DNA of 64,000 nt from CAZABC01 sp964483405 (lineage in GTDB: Bacteria > Chloroflexota > Limnocylindria > Limnocylindrales > CSP1-4): NCBI GenBank assembly GCA_964483405.1, contig CAZABC010000004.1:62001-126000 (forward strand). Direction: 5' to 3'. Both the position numbers and the translations under genes were made by a program. The notes below the pieces were generated by a model, which saw only the letters and a list, made by a program, of their open reading frames with translations, did not search any database and was not told where the DNA came from. Positions 1 to 7,997 of this stretch are shown here, in pieces. The stretch's first letter is position 1. Every line of letters begins with the position of its first letter.

Positions 1-115
1 CGCCACCCTCGCTCCCGGCCGCGCCACCGCAGGCGGCGACGATGAGGAGCGCGGCGCTCGCGACGACCGCGAGACGTCCGAGGCGGCGGTCGGTCCGCGG
101 GGCGGCGTGGTCCAT
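1..115 (-). CDS. Lipoprotein, N-terminal part only (cut by window edge)
   Basis: Only the first 38 codons are in the window. Read leftward from an ATG at 115, they give a short basic N-terminus, a hydrophobic stretch (LAVVASAALLIVAAC) and a lipobox ending in Cys, followed by Gly, Ala and Ser. This is a standard type II signal peptide, so the product is exported and lipid-anchored. The same lipobox style occurs on the solute-binding proteins here, but the rest of the gene is missing and no function can be assigned. Confidence 0.72.
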   Translation of the reverse strand, partial: MDHAAPRTDRRLGRLAVVASAALLIVAACGGAAGSEGG

Positions 116-295
116 ATGTGGCTCCCTGTCCGACGTCCTGCCGCGCCCGGCACCGGCGGCCTTGGACGTTGGGCGGATGATAGGGGCTCCCATCGCCGAG
201 CGGAAGGGGGTGATCCCGGGCGGTCGTCCTCGCGTCACGCCGCCGGGCGGACGGGAGTCTCGCCGAGCCGGGCCCCGTCGTCCGTCGTCGGTCCC

Positions 296-301
296 TACAC
301 T
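296..301 (+). promoter_or_regulatory. -10 box of a leaderless promoter for the aminotransferase
   Basis: TACACT lies 6 bases before the GTG at 308, so transcription would begin at or next to the start codon. No Shine-Dalgarno sequence precedes this GTG. The same arrangement recurs at many genes in the window. Confidence 0.55.
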
Positions 302-307
302 CGGACC

Positions 308-1453
308 GTGGACTACCGCCGGATGCCGATCGAGATCGAATCGCCCGAGCAGCTCGGCTACGGGCGGATCGCCAACAACCTCGCCGAGAGCTCGGTCGCC
401 GACGCGACGCTCGCCGAGGTCGCCGACGACCTCGACCTCGGCTCGCTCGTCCTCCAGTACGGCGATCACGCCGGACACCCGGACCTCCGGGCGGCGATCG
501 CGGCCGACGCCGGCGGCGACCCGGCCGCCGGCCGGGCAGCGCCCCTCGGGGCCGGCGACGTCCTCCTGGCCCCCGGGGCCGCGGCCGCGCTGTTCATCGT
601 CGCGACGAGCCTGCTCGGTCGCGGCGACCGCGTGCTCGTCGTCCGGCCGAACTACGCGACGAACCTCGAGACGCCGAGGGCGATCGGCGCGGTCGTCGAC
701 CACCTCGACCTCCGGTTCGAGGACGGCTGGCGGGTCGACCCGGGGCGGATCGAGGCGCTCCTCCGACCCGACACGCGGCTCATCAGCCTCACGAGCCCCC
801 ACAACCCGACCGGCCAGGTCCTCGGGCCGGCCGAGCTGGCCGACATCGTCGGCCTCGTCGAGCGCCACGGGGGGGCCCGGCTCCTCCTCGACGAGACGTA
901 CCGCGACATGACCTACGACCCTCGACTCCCGTCGGTCGCGGCGCTCTCGGAGCGCGCGATCGCGGTGTCGTCGCTGTCGAAGACCGACGGGCTGCCCGGG
1001 ATCCGGCTCGGCTGGCTGGCGACCCGCGACGGCGACCTCCAGGAGCGGTTCCTCGCGGCGAAGGAGCAGATGCTGATCACCGGCTCGGTCGTCGACGAGG
1101 CGATCGGGGCGGCGGCATTCGCGCGGCGGCCGGAGCGGCTGACCCGGATCCGGGCGGGCATCGACGCCGCGCTGGCGACGACGCGGGCCTGGATCGCCGC
1201 CGGGGACGTCTTCGAATGGGTCGAGCCACGTGGCGGTGTCGTCGGCTTCCCGCGGGTCCGCCCCGGCGTGCCGGTCGATCCCGACCGGTTCTACCGGATC
1301 CTGTTCGAGCGGTACGGGACGATCGTCGGGCCGGGCCACTGGTTCGACCAGCCGCGGACCCACTTCCGGCTCGGCTATGGCTGGCCGACGCCCGACCGGC
1401 TCGCCGCCGGGCTCGCCGCCCTCGACGCCGCCGCGCGCGACGTCCTCGCCTGA
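308..1453 (+). CDS. Pyridoxal-phosphate aminotransferase, class I/II
   Basis: This is a fold-type I PLP enzyme of about 381 residues, the usual family length. The Asn-containing loop LTSPHNPTGQ and the PLP-lysine region SLSKTDGLPGIRLGW are both present. Such enzymes transfer amino groups between an amino acid and a 2-oxo acid in the cytosol; the substrate cannot be read from the sequence. The frame is open further upstream, but the GTG at 308 is preferred because it sits 6 bases after a TACACT -10 box. The ATG at 323 is an alternative. The gene stands alone and converges with the pirin gene, the two stops being 3 bases apart. Confidence 0.85.
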   Translation: MDYRRMPIEIESPEQLGYGRIANNLAESSVADATLAEVADDLDLGSLVLQYGDHAGHPDLRAAIAADAGGDPAAGRAAPLGAGDVLLAPGAAAALFIVATSLLGRGDRVLVVRPNYATNLETPRAIGAVVDHLDLRFEDGWRVDPGRIEALLRPDTRLISLTSPHNPTGQVLGPAELADIVGLVERHGGARLLLDETYRDMTYDPRLPSVAALSERAIAVSSLSKTDGLPGIRLGWLATRDGDLQERFLAAKEQMLITGSVVDEAIGAAAFARRPERLTRIRAGIDAALATTRAWIAAGDVFEWVEPRGGVVGFPRVRPGVPVDPDRFYRILFERYGTIVGPGHWFDQPRTHFRLGYGWPTPDRLAAGLAALDAAARDVLA

Positions 1454-1456
1454 GCG

Positions 1457-2206
1457 TCAGCGAGCCCAGACGCCGACCGGGGTCCAGACGAGCGGGACGT
1501 CGACGAGGATGACCTCGGACAGCGCGGCCGCGGCGATCCGGAGCTCGGCCTCGTCGAAGACCCTCGCCGCGGCGCCGGTCGCGATGGGCTCGCCCGGGGT
1601 GTCGGACGCGTCGCCGAGCGTGGCTCGGCCCTCGATGAGGTAGACGTACGCCCCGCGGCCCGGCCCGATCGGGTGGCGGACCTCGTCCCCGGCGTCGAGC
1701 CGGGCGACGTGGACCGATGCGTCCTGGTGGACGAAGACCGGGTCGTCGGGGCGGGGGCCGGCGACCCGGAGGAGTCGGCCGGTGCGGTCCTCGATCGTGA
1801 ACTCGCGCTGCTCGACCGACGGCGTGAGGTCCGCGGTGTCGGGGAGGATCCAGAACTGGAGGAAGCGCATCGGCGCATCGGCCGAGCCGTTGCGCTCGGA
1901 GTGCCACATCCCGGAGCCGAGGGTCGCCCGCTGGATCGCGCCGGGTCGGAGGACCCCGCCGTTGCCGAGCGAGTCGGCGTGCTCGAACGTCCCCTCGATG
2001 ACGTAGGTGATGCCCTCGACGTCCCGGTGCGGGTGGAGCGGCCAGACGGCACCCGGCACGAGCCGGTCGTCGTTGAAGACGCGGAGCGGCCCGAAGCCCA
2101 TCTGCTCGGGGTCGCGGTAGTCGCCGAACGAGAAGTGCCAACGCGCGGCGAACCAGCCGCCGTCGACGGCGTGGATCGAGTCGGGTGGGCGGACGAGGAC
2201 GGTCAT
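1457..2206 (-). CDS. Pirin family protein
   Basis: The 249-residue bicupin has the pirin metal site: HPHRD at about residue 60 with the following VEGITYVIEG strand, and a further His in GMWHSERN. Pirins bind Fe or similar metals; some act as quercetin dioxygenases, others are redox sensors. The ATG chosen gives an N-terminus starting just before the conserved RPPDSIHAVDGGWF region; the frame continues upstream without homology. It follows yceI on the same strand with a 79-base gap, so both probably share the promoter at 2946-2975 and the MarR operator there. A yceI-pirin-MarR grouping points to a quinone or oxidant response. Confidence 0.88.
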   Translation of the reverse strand: MTVLVRPPDSIHAVDGGWFAARWHFSFGDYRDPEQMGFGPLRVFNDDRLVPGAVWPLHPHRDVEGITYVIEGTFEHADSLGNGGVLRPGAIQRATLGSGMWHSERNGSADAPMRFLQFWILPDTADLTPSVEQREFTIEDRTGRLLRVAGPRPDDPVFVHQDASVHVARLDAGDEVRHPIGPGRGAYVYLIEGRATLGDASDTPGEPIATGAAARVFDEAELRIAAAALSEVILVDVPLVWTPVGVWAR

Positions 2207-2285
2207 CGGGATGGCTCGCGATCTGTGGTCGGGGGTGGGCCCCGGCCCGGGACGCCGGACCGGGGCCTCCTGGTGGAGTGGTCGA

Positions 2286-2867
2286 TCAGGCGCCGGCAGG
2301 AGCGGCGGTCGTGCCCTCGGTCGCGCCCTCGGCGACCGCGACCTCGTCGGCCGCGACGTCGATCTCGATCTTGACCTCGCGCCCGACGAGCCAGCCACCG
2401 GCCTCGAGGGCGACGTTCCAGGTCAGGCCCCAGTCCTCGCGGTCGATCTTCGTCCGCGCCGTGAGCCCCAGGTGGCGGGCGCCGGTCATGCCCGTCGTGA
2501 TCCCACCGAGCTCGACATCGAACTCGACCTCGCGGGTCACGTCGCGGATGGTCAGGTCGCCGACGACCTTCCAGTCGCTCCCGAGCGGAACGACCTTCGT
2601 CGCGACGAACCGGATCGACGGGTACTGCTCCGCGTCGAAGAAGTCGGCCGAGCGGAGGTGGCCGTCGCGCTGGGCGACGCCGGTGTTGAGGCTCGCGCTC
2701 CCGACGATGAACTCGCCGCCCGATCGCGTCGGGTCGGCCTCGTCGAGCCGGAGGGTCCCCTCGACCTCGTGGAACTTGCCACGGACGGTCGAGACCATCA
2801 TGTGCTTAGCGGAGAAGAGGATGTCGGTGTGGGCGGGGTCGATCTTCCAGATGCTCAGTGTGCTCAC
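2286..2867 (-). CDS. YceI family lipocalin-like protein
   Basis: This protein of about 193 residues begins STLSIWKIDPAHTDILFSAKH and keeps the YceI pattern (VRGKFHEVEGTL, a GSASLNTGVAQRDGHLRSADFF segment, DLTIRDVTREVEF). The family forms an extended lipocalin-like barrel that binds polyprenyl-type lipids. There is no signal peptide, so this copy is probably cytoplasmic. The GTG at 2867 is chosen because homology begins right after it; AGAAGGA lies about 12 bases upstream, a rather long spacing. The open frame extends further upstream through the promoter, which argues against longer starts. Confidence 0.9.
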   Translation of the reverse strand: MSTLSIWKIDPAHTDILFSAKHMMVSTVRGKFHEVEGTLRLDEADPTRSGGEFIVGSASLNTGVAQRDGHLRSADFFDAEQYPSIRFVATKVVPLGSDWKVVGDLTIRDVTREVEFDVELGGITTGMTGARHLGLTARTKIDREDWGLTWNVALEAGGWLVGREVKIEIDVAADEVAVAEGATEGTTAAPAGA

Positions 2868-2934
2868 GGTGCTCGTCGGTCCTTCTCGGCGTCTGCCGGG
2901 GTCGCGGTCCGTCCGGCGGGTCCCGCGTGATTGA

Positions 2935-2963
2935 TTGACTACGCAACTATATGCCGATATGAT
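2935..2963 (+). promoter_or_regulatory. Promoter of the marR gene
   Basis: TTGACT (2935-2940) and TATGAT (2958-2963) are separated by 17 bases, close to the sigma-70 consensus and pointing at the MarR gene. It overlaps the opposing yceI promoter and the palindrome at 2943-2966. Confidence 0.75.
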
Positions 2964-2966
2964 TGC
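2943..2966. promoter_or_regulatory. Palindromic MarR operator between marR and yceI
   Basis: The arms GCAACTATAT and ATATGATTGC flank GCCG and match at 8 of 10 positions as an inverted repeat. The site is in the -35/-10 spacer of both divergent promoters, an ideal position for repressing both. Its AT-rich sequence stands out in this GC-rich DNA. Binding by the adjacent MarR protein is inferred from position and symmetry. Confidence 0.75.
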
Positions 2967-2975
2967 GCTGTCAAC
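2946..2975 (-). promoter_or_regulatory. Promoter of the yceI-pirin operon
   Basis: Read on the minus strand, a perfect TTGACA (complement of 2970-2975) and TATAGT (complement of 2946-2951) are 17 bases apart. The predicted transcript starts near 2938, giving a leader of about 70 bases before the yceI GTG. Confidence 0.8.
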
Positions 2976-3057
2976 TACTTGCCGAGGGTTCGCGAGACAC
3001 GGTACGATCGGCCGAGCGCGGCCCGACCGAGCCGGCGCCGCCACCCCCGAAGGGACC

Positions 3058-3585
3058 ATGCCGACCACCGACGCGCCCCCGGCCCCCGCCAGGATCGACC
3101 CCCGCGACCCGCGGATCGTCGCCTGGCGCGCCTTCCTCGAAGCGCACGCGCTCGTGGCGCGGCGGCTCGACGATGAGCTGCGGGCCGAGCACGGGCTGTC
3201 GCTGGCCGAGTATGGCGCGCTCCTCGTCCTCGCCGAGGCGCCGGATCGCCGACTGCGGATGAACCAGCTCGCCGATCACGTAATCCTCTCCCGCAGCGGG
3301 ATCACCCGGCTCATCGATCGGCTCGTGGCCGAGGGGCTCGTCACCCGCAGCCCATGCGAGTCGGATCGGCGCGGCGCCGAGGCGGCGCTCAGCCCGGCCG
3401 GGCTCGCGCGGCTGCGGGCGGCCGCGGTGACCCACCTCCGCGGGATCGACGCCTACTTCCTCGAGCAGCTCTCGGCGGACGACATCGCGTCGCTCGAGCG
3501 CATCCTCGGCGGGATCGCCCGGCGGGCCGCCGGTGGCGTCGAGGCGACGTCGATCGCCTGCACCGTCGGCGACGGCGCCGGCTGA
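3058..3585 (+). CDS. MarR family transcriptional regulator
   Basis: The 175-residue winged-helix protein has the MarR DNA-binding core: MNQLADHVILSRSGITRLIDRLVAEGLVTR followed by a wing with SDRRG and the dimerising C-terminal helix. The ATG at 3058 is chosen over an in-frame ATG at 2959 because AGGGA stands five bases before it and because the earlier start would lie in the promoter. It is divergent from yceI-pirin, and the palindrome between them is its likely operator, giving autoregulation. Cys residues occur next to the wing (SPCESDRR) and near the C-terminus, so thiol redox sensing is possible but unproven. Confidence 0.9.
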   Translation: MPTTDAPPAPARIDPRDPRIVAWRAFLEAHALVARRLDDELRAEHGLSLAEYGALLVLAEAPDRRLRMNQLADHVILSRSGITRLIDRLVAEGLVTRSPCESDRRGAEAALSPAGLARLRAAAVTHLRGIDAYFLEQLSADDIASLERILGGIARRAAGGVEATSIACTVGDGAG

Positions 3586-3593
3586 CCGGCCGA

Positions 3594-4541
3594 TCAGGCG
3601 AGGCGCTCGACCGCGACGTCGAGGGCGATCGCCCGGGCGACCGACGGATCGAGTCGGCCGGCGCCGGGAACGAGGGCGTTCGCCGCGGCGGCGCCGGTCG
3701 CGAGGCGGAGCTGCTCCTCAGGCGACGCCCCCGCGAGGAACGCGACAAGCAGCCCGGCGAGGAACGCGTCGCCGCTCCCGACCGGGTACCGACCGCGGCG
3801 GGGCGGGGCTCCGACGCGCCATGTTCCCTCCCCCAGCCGGGCGACCGCGCCCGCCGTCCCGAGGGTGACGATCGCGACCGACGACCCCGCAGCGACGAAC
3901 CGCGCGACGGCCGCGACGGCGTCCACGACGGTCGCGACGGTCGTCCCCAGGGCCGCCGCGGCCTCCGCGGCGTTCGCCTTGACGAGCCAGGGTCGGGCCG
4001 CGAGCGTCGTGGCGGTGGCCGCCCCGACGTCGACCGCGGCGGGCACGTCGGCCGCGGCCGCCATCGCCACGATCCGGGGATACGCCTCGGTCGGCGTCCC
4101 CGGTGGCAGGCTGCCGCCCATCAGGGCGACGGCGGGCCGCTCGGCGAGCGCCTCGCCGATCAGCGTCTCGAGCGCCTCGAGGTCGCCCGAGGCCATCGGA
4201 TCGCCGAGCTCGTAGAACTCGGTCAGCCGGCCCTCCTCGGCATCGGCGACGGATGTCACCGTCCGCGTCTCACCCGAGCCCCAGGCGAACCGCGCCTCGA
4301 CCGACGAGCCGGCGAGGGCCGCCTCGAGCCAGCGCCCGGCGTGACCCCGGAGCAGGCCGACGGCCGTCACCGGCGCGCCGAGCGCGGCGGCGGCGCGGGC
4401 GGCGTTGAGGGCCTTGCCGCTCGGGACGACCGTCACCGCGCGTGGCCGGTGGATCTCGCCCGGCATGAGCCGGTCGACCTCGACGAGGCGATCGACCGCG
4501 GGGCTGACCGCGATCGCGAGGATCCGGCCAGGGGCGCTCAT
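3594..4541 (-). CDS. PfkB-family hexose-phosphate kinase, 1-phosphofructokinase/tagatose-6-phosphate kinase type
   Basis: The 315-residue protein matches the FruK/LacC branch: AVSPAVDRLVEVDRLMPGEIHRP at the N-terminus, PSGKALNAARAAAALG, and YPVGSGDAFLAGLL holding the catalytic Asp (GSGD in place of the usual GAGD). These kinases phosphorylate C1 of fructose- or tagatose-phosphates using ATP. It is the last gene of a three-gene leftward operon with a second PfkB kinase and a bisphosphate aldolase, so tagatose-6-phosphate is the most likely substrate. Its ATG overlaps the upstream stop by 4 bases (ATGA). Confidence 0.85.
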   Translation of the reverse strand: MSAPGRILAIAVSPAVDRLVEVDRLMPGEIHRPRAVTVVPSGKALNAARAAAALGAPVTAVGLLRGHAGRWLEAALAGSSVEARFAWGSGETRTVTSVADAEEGRLTEFYELGDPMASGDLEALETLIGEALAERPAVALMGGSLPPGTPTEAYPRIVAMAAAADVPAAVDVGAATATTLAARPWLVKANAAEAAAALGTTVATVVDAVAAVARFVAAGSSVAIVTLGTAGAVARLGEGTWRVGAPPRRGRYPVGSGDAFLAGLLVAFLAGASPEEQLRLATGAAAANALVPGAGRLDPSVARAIALDVAVERLA

Positions 4542-5500
4542 CGGTCCGCCGGCAACGACCGGCCGTCCAGGGCGAGGAGGGTCCGGGCCTCTTCGAGCGT
4601 CGGCTGGCCGTCGACGCCGCCGAGACGCGTCGTCGACGCCGCGCCGCAGGCGACGGCGAGGTCGAGGGCGGCCGCGACGGGCCAGCCGTGGAGCCGGCCG
4701 GCGAGGAAGCCGGCGTCGAACGCGTCGCCGGCGCCGGTCGTGTCGACGACGGCCGTCGGCGGCGGCGCGCCGACCACCCACGCGGGCGCGCGCCACGCCC
4801 CGGCTCCGGCGGCGCCGAGCTTCACCGCGACGACGCCGCCGGGCGGCATCCGGTCGGCGAGCGCCTCCGCCGCCGCGCGCGGGTCGGGCAGCCCGGTCAG
4901 CGCCGTCGCCTCGACCCCGTTCGGGAGGAAGACGTCGGCTTCCGCGAGGAGGTCGTCGACGGGTGCCCATCGCTCCGCCGGATCCCAGTTCGGGTCGATC
5001 GAGACCGTCGCACCGCCGCCTCGGGCGGCCCCGAGGAGGGTCGCGAGATCGGGCCGGAGGGCGGTCTGGAGATAGACGCTCCCGACGTGGACGTGGCGGG
5101 CCCGGTCGAGCAGCGCGGGCGGTACGTCCTCGGCCCGCAGCGCCTCGATCGTGCCGATCGCGGTGAGGATCGCCCGGTCGGCGCCCCGGGCGAGGAGCAC
5201 CGTCGCGCCGGTCGGGCGGACCGGGTCGACCCGACAGCCGGTCACATCGATCCCCCGGTCGGCGAGCGCCTCGAGCATGAGCCGCCCGGCCGGGTCGTCG
5301 CCGACGACGCCGACGAACCCGACCCGCAGCCCGAGCCTCGCGGCGCCGCAGGCGACGATCGCCGACGACGAGCCGACCGTCAGCGAGATCGCCTCGACGA
5401 TCGTCTCGACCTGGCCGAAGCGGGGCCGCTCGGGCGCACCGGCGACGACGACGTCGGGGTTCAGCTCGCCGATGACGAGCAGGTCGAGGTCGCGCGTCAC
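4538..5500 (-). CDS. PfkB/ribokinase-family carbohydrate kinase
   Basis: This is a 320-residue ribokinase-like kinase with an N-terminal VIGELNPDVVV strand, a VGSSSAIVACGAARLG sugar-binding region and the C-terminal signature DTTGAGDAFDAGFLAG, whose Asp is the catalytic base. It belongs to a different branch from the neighbouring LacC/FruK-type kinase, so the two probably act on different sugars. In this operon it could phosphorylate the free hexose or hexosamine released by the GH4 enzyme; that is inference. The GTG start overlaps the stop of the aldolase gene (GTGA). Confidence 0.82.
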   Translation of the reverse strand: MTRDLDLLVIGELNPDVVVAGAPERPRFGQVETIVEAISLTVGSSSAIVACGAARLGLRVGFVGVVGDDPAGRLMLEALADRGIDVTGCRVDPVRPTGATVLLARGADRAILTAIGTIEALRAEDVPPALLDRARHVHVGSVYLQTALRPDLATLLGAARGGGATVSIDPNWDPAERWAPVDDLLAEADVFLPNGVEATALTGLPDPRAAAEALADRMPPGGVVAVKLGAAGAGAWRAPAWVVGAPPPTAVVDTTGAGDAFDAGFLAGRLHGWPVAAALDLAVACGAASTTRLGGVDGQPTLEEARTLLALDGRSLPADR

Positions 5501-6492
5501 GGGGCCGCCCCGGGCTCCGGGTAGGCGCGGTGCCAGCCCTCGCCGGGCGGCGGGGCGGTCGTCAGCTCGGTCGCTCGCTCGGGCCACGGTCGGGCCTCCG
5601 CCTCGACGAGCGCAGCGAGCCGCTCGAGCCGGGCCCGCCCCTCGTTCGCGAGCCACGCGTCGCGCGCGGCCGGCGGCAGGGTCGCCGCCGGCGCCCAGAC
5701 CGAGCGGCCGACGAGGACGCCCGACGCCCCGGCCCGGCAGGCGACCCGGACCTGGCGCTCGAAGGTCGCGTCGTCCACACCGCCCGACAGGAGGACCCAC
5801 GGGACCCGCGACGCCTCGTCCAGCTCGGCGCATGCCTCCGCCCAGCGGCCCTCGTCGTCGATCGAGGCGTCGAACGGGAACTCCGCCTTGAGGACGTCGC
5901 CCCCGATGGCCGTCAGGCGGCGGGCGGTCTCGACGACGACCCGTCGCCGGTCCTCGCCGACGGGCGCGGCGACCGCCGGGTCGACGGAGAACCCGATCGG
6001 TTCCACGAACAGGGCGAGGTCCGCATCGGCGCAGGCGGCCGCGACATCGGCGACGAGCCGCTCCTGGTCGGCGGCGTTCGGCGCGTCCGGGTGGTAGTAG
6101 ACGAGCAGCTTCGCGGCGTCGGCGCCCATCCGCTTCGCCTTGGCGACGCTCCAACCCTCGAGGACGCGGCTGACCCGGGCCGTCGACGGACCGTCGTGGC
6201 CGGTCGCCTCGATCGCGACGATCAACCCGACCGAGGACGGGAGCGCGCCGTCGGCGACCGCCGGCGCGGCCCCGATCTCGGGGTCGAGCAGGACGCCGCT
6301 CGCCCCGGACGCGAGGGCCCGGACGACCGCCCGCTTGAAGGCGACCATCTCGTCGAACGTCGTGGCGGCTGGGTCGGCGGGGTGGAGCTCGCGCCGGAGG
6401 TTCTGGCGATGGTCGAGGGCGAGCACCGCGAAGACGCCCCGGGCCGATGCGCACGCCCGCAGCCCTCGGATGCGCCCGATCGGGAGGCTCAC
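5497..6492 (-). CDS. lacD: Tagatose-1,6-bisphosphate aldolase (LacD family)
   Basis: The 331-residue class I aldolase shows the LacD pattern VLALDHRQNLRRE near the N-terminus, a LLVYYHPD strand, and GGDVLKAEFPFD, whose Lys forms the Schiff base, then PWVLLSGGVDD. The family cleaves tagatose-1,6-bisphosphate to glyceraldehyde-3-phosphate and dihydroxyacetone phosphate; related enzymes act on other ketose bisphosphates. The GTG at 6492 is chosen because GGAGG stands nine bases upstream, after the divergent operator region. It heads the leftward operon with the two PfkB kinases, completing a tagatose-6-phosphate route. Confidence 0.83.
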   Translation of the reverse strand: MSLPIGRIRGLRACASARGVFAVLALDHRQNLRRELHPADPAATTFDEMVAFKRAVVRALASGASGVLLDPEIGAAPAVADGALPSSVGLIVAIEATGHDGPSTARVSRVLEGWSVAKAKRMGADAAKLLVYYHPDAPNAADQERLVADVAAACADADLALFVEPIGFSVDPAVAAPVGEDRRRVVVETARRLTAIGGDVLKAEFPFDASIDDEGRWAEACAELDEASRVPWVLLSGGVDDATFERQVRVACRAGASGVLVGRSVWAPAATLPPAARDAWLANEGRARLERLAALVEAEARPWPERATELTTAPPPGEGWHRAYPEPGAAP

Positions 6493-6515
6493 CGCGACGG
6501 TCCTCCGCTCCGACG

Positions 6516-6546
6516 TTGACGCGGCGACCCGCCGCCGGACTATCAT
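6516..6546 (+). promoter_or_regulatory. Promoter of the GH4 glycosidase gene
   Basis: TTGACG (6516-6521) and TATCAT (6541-6546) are 19 bases apart, slightly long for sigma-70. The -10 box runs directly into the operator, the layout repeated at 7938-7967. On the opposite strand GTGACA (complement of 6565-6570) and CATGAT (complement of 6542-6547) are 17 bases apart and could drive the aldolase-kinase operon. Confidence 0.6.
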
Positions 6547-6569
6547 GACGTACGGACGTCCGGATGTCA
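6546..6569. promoter_or_regulatory. Operator, copy 1, of the sugar regulon
   Basis: The 24-base site reads TGAC, 3 bases, CGGACGTCCG, 3 bases, GTCA. It is an inverted repeat with 20 of 24 positions symmetric, and can also be read as three 8-base repeats beginning GACGT, GACGT and GATGT. It separates the lacD operon from the GH4 gene. A second copy stands before the ABC transporter. The GntR protein encoded at 11253 is the likely ligand, by context. Confidence 0.72.
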
Positions 6570-6625
6570 CCTCGCGTGTGCCGGCCACGTCCCGGCGTCC
6601 ATCGGCCCGTCCCGCGGAGGCGACC

Positions 6626-7927
6626 ATGACCCGGATCGTGCTGATCGGCGCCGGCAGCGTCGAGTTCACCCGGAACCTGCTCGGCGACTTCCTCTCGTAC
6701 CCGGAGCTGCGGGAGGCGACCATCGTCCTCCACGACATCGACGCCGAGCGGCTGGCGACCGCGGAGCAGATGGCCCGCTGGACGGCCGCGGCCCTGGGAG
6801 CGGCGCCGGCCATCGAAGCGCATCTCGACCGTCGGTCGGCCCTCGTCGGGGCTGACTTCGTCGTCAACACGATCCAGGTCGGGGGCGCCCGGGCCACCCG
6901 AGTCGACTTCGACGTCCCGGCTCGGCACGGCCTGCGCTACACGATCAACGACACGATCAACGTCGGCGGGGTCATGCGTGGGCTGCGGACGATCCCGGTC
7001 GTGCTCGGCATCGTCCGCGACATGGAGGACGTATGCCCGGACGCCTTGTTGCTCAACTACACGAACCCGATGGCCATGCTCGTCCGGGCGGTCGCGGAGC
7101 GGAGCGGGCTCCGGACGGTCGGGCTCTGCCACTCGGTCCACTGGACGATCCACACGCTCGCCGGCTATCTCGACGTGCCGGTCGAGGAGGTCGACGCCGA
7201 GACCGCGGGAGTGAACCATCTCGCCTTCGTCCTCCGGCTCGAGCACCGCGGTCGCGACCTCTACCCGGAGCTCGACGCGTTCGTGGCGGCCGGGCGCATC
7301 CCCGATGACGACCTCGTCCGGGCCGAGCTCTACCGGCGCCTCGGCCGGTACCCGACCGAGTCCTCCGAACACCATGCCGAGTACAACCCGTGGTTCATCC
7401 CGAAGGGCGACCTCGTCGAGCGGTTCCGGGTGCCGATCGGCGAGTACCTGACCCGGGTCGACGCCAACCTCGCCGAGTACGGATCGGTCCGCCGGCGGCT
7501 CGCCGCAGGTGAGCCGTTCGAGATCGAGCGGAGCGGCGAGTATGCCGCCGTCATCGCCCACAGCGTCCTCACGGGCGAGCCGAGCCGGATCGTCGCCAAC
7601 GTCATGAACGACGGGGCGCTCATCGCCAATCTCGCCGCCGACGCCTGCGTCGAGGTGCCGGCCCTCGTCGACGGCCTGGGCGTCCATCCGGTCGCGATGG
7701 GTCGGTTGCCGATCCACCTCGCCGCCTACATCGAGCCGGCCGTCGCCACCCAGGCCCTGACGGTGCGGGCGGTGCTCGACCAGGACCGCGAGGCGATCTA
7801 TCACGCGGCGATGGAGGACCCCCAGATCCAGGCCCGGCTCTCACTGGCCGAGACCTGGCAGCTCGTGGACGAGCTCGTCGAAGCCGAGGCGGAGTGGCTG
7901 CCCGGATGGCTCGGCGGCGCCGCTTGA
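6626..7927 (+). CDS. Glycoside hydrolase family 4, alpha-galactosidase-like
   Basis: The 433-residue protein has the GH4 hallmarks: an NAD-binding GAGSVEFT at residues 8-15, NYTNPMAM near 144, a metal-ligand Cys in LCHSVHWT (Cys168) and the His of GVNHLAF (His198). GH4 enzymes use NAD+ and Mn2+ in an unusual redox elimination mechanism. The Cys-His-Ser motif resembles MelA-type alpha-galactosidases acting on unphosphorylated glycosides, which fits an ABC-imported substrate. The ATG follows GGAGG by five bases. The promoter and operator upstream are shared in form with the transporter operon that begins 70 bases downstream. Confidence 0.87.
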   Translation: MTRIVLIGAGSVEFTRNLLGDFLSYPELREATIVLHDIDAERLATAEQMARWTAAALGAAPAIEAHLDRRSALVGADFVVNTIQVGGARATRVDFDVPARHGLRYTINDTINVGGVMRGLRTIPVVLGIVRDMEDVCPDALLLNYTNPMAMLVRAVAERSGLRTVGLCHSVHWTIHTLAGYLDVPVEEVDAETAGVNHLAFVLRLEHRGRDLYPELDAFVAAGRIPDDDLVRAELYRRLGRYPTESSEHHAEYNPWFIPKGDLVERFRVPIGEYLTRVDANLAEYGSVRRRLAAGEPFEIERSGEYAAVIAHSVLTGEPSRIVANVMNDGALIANLAADACVEVPALVDGLGVHPVAMGRLPIHLAAYIEPAVATQALTVRAVLDQDREAIYHAAMEDPQIQARLSLAETWQLVDELVEAEAEWLPGWLGGAA

Positions 7928-7944
7928 CACCCGGGGCTAGCATC

Positions 7945-7967
7945 GACGTACGGACGTCTGGACGTCC
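7945..7967. promoter_or_regulatory. Operator, copy 2, before the sugar ABC operon
   Basis: After a TAGCAT -10-like box (7938-7943), the site carries GACGTACG, GACGTCTG and GACGTCC in tandem. It matches copy 1 over the first 14 bases and at most positions after that; even the distance to the -10 box agrees within one base. A TTGACA at 7924-7929 overlaps the GH4 stop codon but is too close to TAGCAT to be its -35. The site is immediately upstream of the solute-binding protein gene. Confidence 0.68.
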
Positions 7968-7997
7968 TTATGACCTCAGCCGGTGAGGAGGAGCTCC

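Noticed and set aside
4538..7804. A minus-strand open frame of about 1088 codons spanning the kinase, aldolase and GH4 regions.
   Set aside because: Only the last 320 codons look like a protein (the PfkB kinase). The rest is antisense to the aldolase and GH4 genes in a non-coding register, a result of the GC-rich composition.
7924..7943. TTGACA at 7924 and TAGCAT at 7938 as a normal -35/-10 pair.
   Set aside because: The spacing is only 8 bases, far too short. TAGCAT is kept only as a -10-like part of the repeated module.
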